Source of the DNA: Hyphomicrobiales bacterium
GTDB taxonomy: Bacteria > Pseudomonadota > Alphaproteobacteria > Rhizobiales > Rhizobiaceae
Direction of reading: 5' to 3'
Assembly (NCBI GenBank): GCA_900472605.1
Contig: UCJD01000023.1
Location: 1-64,000 of the forward strand
Length of the DNA stretch: 64,000 bases
Made by a program: the position numbers and the translations under genes. Positions 63,430 through 64,000 of this stretch are shown in pieces. The notes under the pieces were generated by a model that ran no database searches, was not told where the DNA came from, and worked only from the letters and a program-made list of their open reading frames with translations. Position 1 is the first letter of the stretch, and each line of letters opens with the position of its first letter.

Positions 63430-64000
63430 CTAAGCGAGCCGAGCGAAATACGCGCCCCAGGCGGGTACATCGATCTTGTCGCCGTAGTTATTGCTGACGA
63501 AGCCATGGCCCGTCAACGCCTGCCAGTTGCCTTCAGGTAGAGCAACCAAGGCTTCAGTCGCGCTCATGTTGAAAACGCAGAGCAGCTTTTCGTTGCCGTA
63601 TTCGCGCTGGAAGACCAGCATGTCGCCCTGCGGCTCCATGAACTTGATCTCGCCCTTGGCAAAGGCGGGGTACTGCTTGCGGAAGGCGATGAAGCGGCGA
63701 TAATGCTCGAGCACAGAGGTCTCGTCGCCCTGCTGGACGCTGACGGCGCGCAGGATATGCTCGACGGGAACCGGCAGCCATGGCTTGACGGTCGAGAAGC
63801 CACCCTGGGCGACCTGGCTATCCCAGACCATCGGCGTGCGGCAGCCGTCCCGGCCCTTGAACTCCGGCCAGAACTGGATGCCGTAGGGGTCCTGCAAGTC
63901 CTCATAGGCGAGATCGGCTTCGGTGAGACCGAGCTCCTCGCCCTGGTAGAGGCAGACGGAACCGCGCATGGTCATCAGCATCGCCGCATATTGCTTGGCG
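63430..64000 (-). CDS. aglA: Alpha-glucosidase, C-terminal part (partial at window edge)
   Basis: The 3' 190 codons of a GH13 alpha-glucosidase; the 5' end lies beyond 64000 and the frame is open to the edge. Seen here are the end of the catalytic barrel (LMTMRGSVCLYQGEELGLTE, matching the G-P-YQGEE(L/I)G motif), DPYGIQFWPEFKGRDGCRTPMVW, RRFIAFRKQYPAFAKGEIKF and the C-terminal beta domain (LCVFNMSATEALVALP). The enzyme splits alpha-glucosides imported by the agl transporter into glucose, which Zwf-Pgl-Edd can then take up after phosphorylation. First gene seen before aglK. Confidence 0.9.
   Translation of the reverse strand, partial: AKQYAAMLMTMRGSVCLYQGEELGLTEADLAYEDLQDPYGIQFWPEFKGRDGCRTPMVWDSQVAQGGFSTVKPWLPVPVEHILRAVSVQQGDETSVLEHYRRFIAFRKQYPAFAKGEIKFMEPQGDMLVFQREYGNEKLLCVFNMSATEALVALPEGNWQALTGHGFVSNNYGDKIDVPAWGAYFARLA

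Overview
The window is about 62% GC by eye, densely coded, and reads as chromosomal DNA of a member of the Rhizobiaceae (Rhizobium / Sinorhizobium / Agrobacterium group). Supporting signs are rirA, a cbrA-like kinase beside a phasin gene, a tRNA-His without G-1 and with A73, an agl-zwf-pgl-edd neighbourhood, and several rhizobial-type intergenic palindromes. From memory, the block rirA-dpp / mmsA / phasin-cbrA / acetoacetyl-CoA ligase / potFGHI / aceA / MCP / puuAB resembles a stretch of the Sinorhizobium meliloti chromosome; this was not checked by alignment. I see no insertion sequence, prophage, CRISPR array or recognisable defence system.

Layout. 0-6.4 kb: kdpB-C-D-E, high-affinity potassium uptake with its two-component system (kdpA would lie to the left). 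6.4-11.7 kb: peptidase T, an ABC-F ATPase and a UvrD-type helicase. 11.7-13.9 kb: a leftward operon of a secreted TPR protein, an ECF sigma factor and its anti-sigma factor. It faces 14.0-16.9 kb: a rightward type III polyketide synthase, an overlapping ICMT-type methyltransferase and a DadA-like flavoprotein. 17-18.8 kb: a YeeE/YedE sulfur transporter and gluconokinase. 18.9-25 kb: the dppABCDF peptide (possibly heme) transporter downstream of rirA. 25.1-27.6 kb: mmsA with a divergent LysR gene. 27.6-30.5 kb: small poorly characterised genes and a UspA-like protein. 30.6-37.6 kb: tRNA-His, phasin, the cbrA-like kinase and acetoacetyl-CoA ligase. 37.8-43.8 kb: an AsmA-family protein and the potFGHI polyamine transporter. 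43.9-47.9 kb: isocitrate lyase with a divergent ScfR/PrpR-type regulator, a 78-residue partner and a LysR gene. 48.2-52.8 kb: two chemoreceptors. 53.1-57.5 kb: a flavoprotein and puuA-puuB. 57.6-64 kb: zwf-pgl-edd, a small PilZ-like protein, and aglK plus the 3' part of aglA.

How the genes fit together. Carbon flow is the main theme. AglA and AglK bring in and split alpha-glucosides; Zwf, Pgl and Edd with GntK feed the Entner-Doudoroff route. AceA, MmsA, acetoacetyl-CoA ligase and phasin deal with acetate, propionate-type and polyhydroxybutyrate carbon. PotFGHI and PuuAB form a polyamine uptake and breakdown set. RirA adds iron control next to a peptide/heme-type transporter.

The least explained unit is the ECF sigma / anti-sigma / secreted TPR operon facing the type III PKS-methyltransferase pair. 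Other items for follow-up are a structured intergenic RNA candidate at 35.5 kb, the small-gene cluster at 27.6-29.3 kb, the acidic linkers of the cbrA-like kinase, and hairpins placed directly after both binding-protein genes (dppA and potF). Start codons were chosen by eye from ribosome-binding sites and family length, and family assignments come from motif recognition without database searches.
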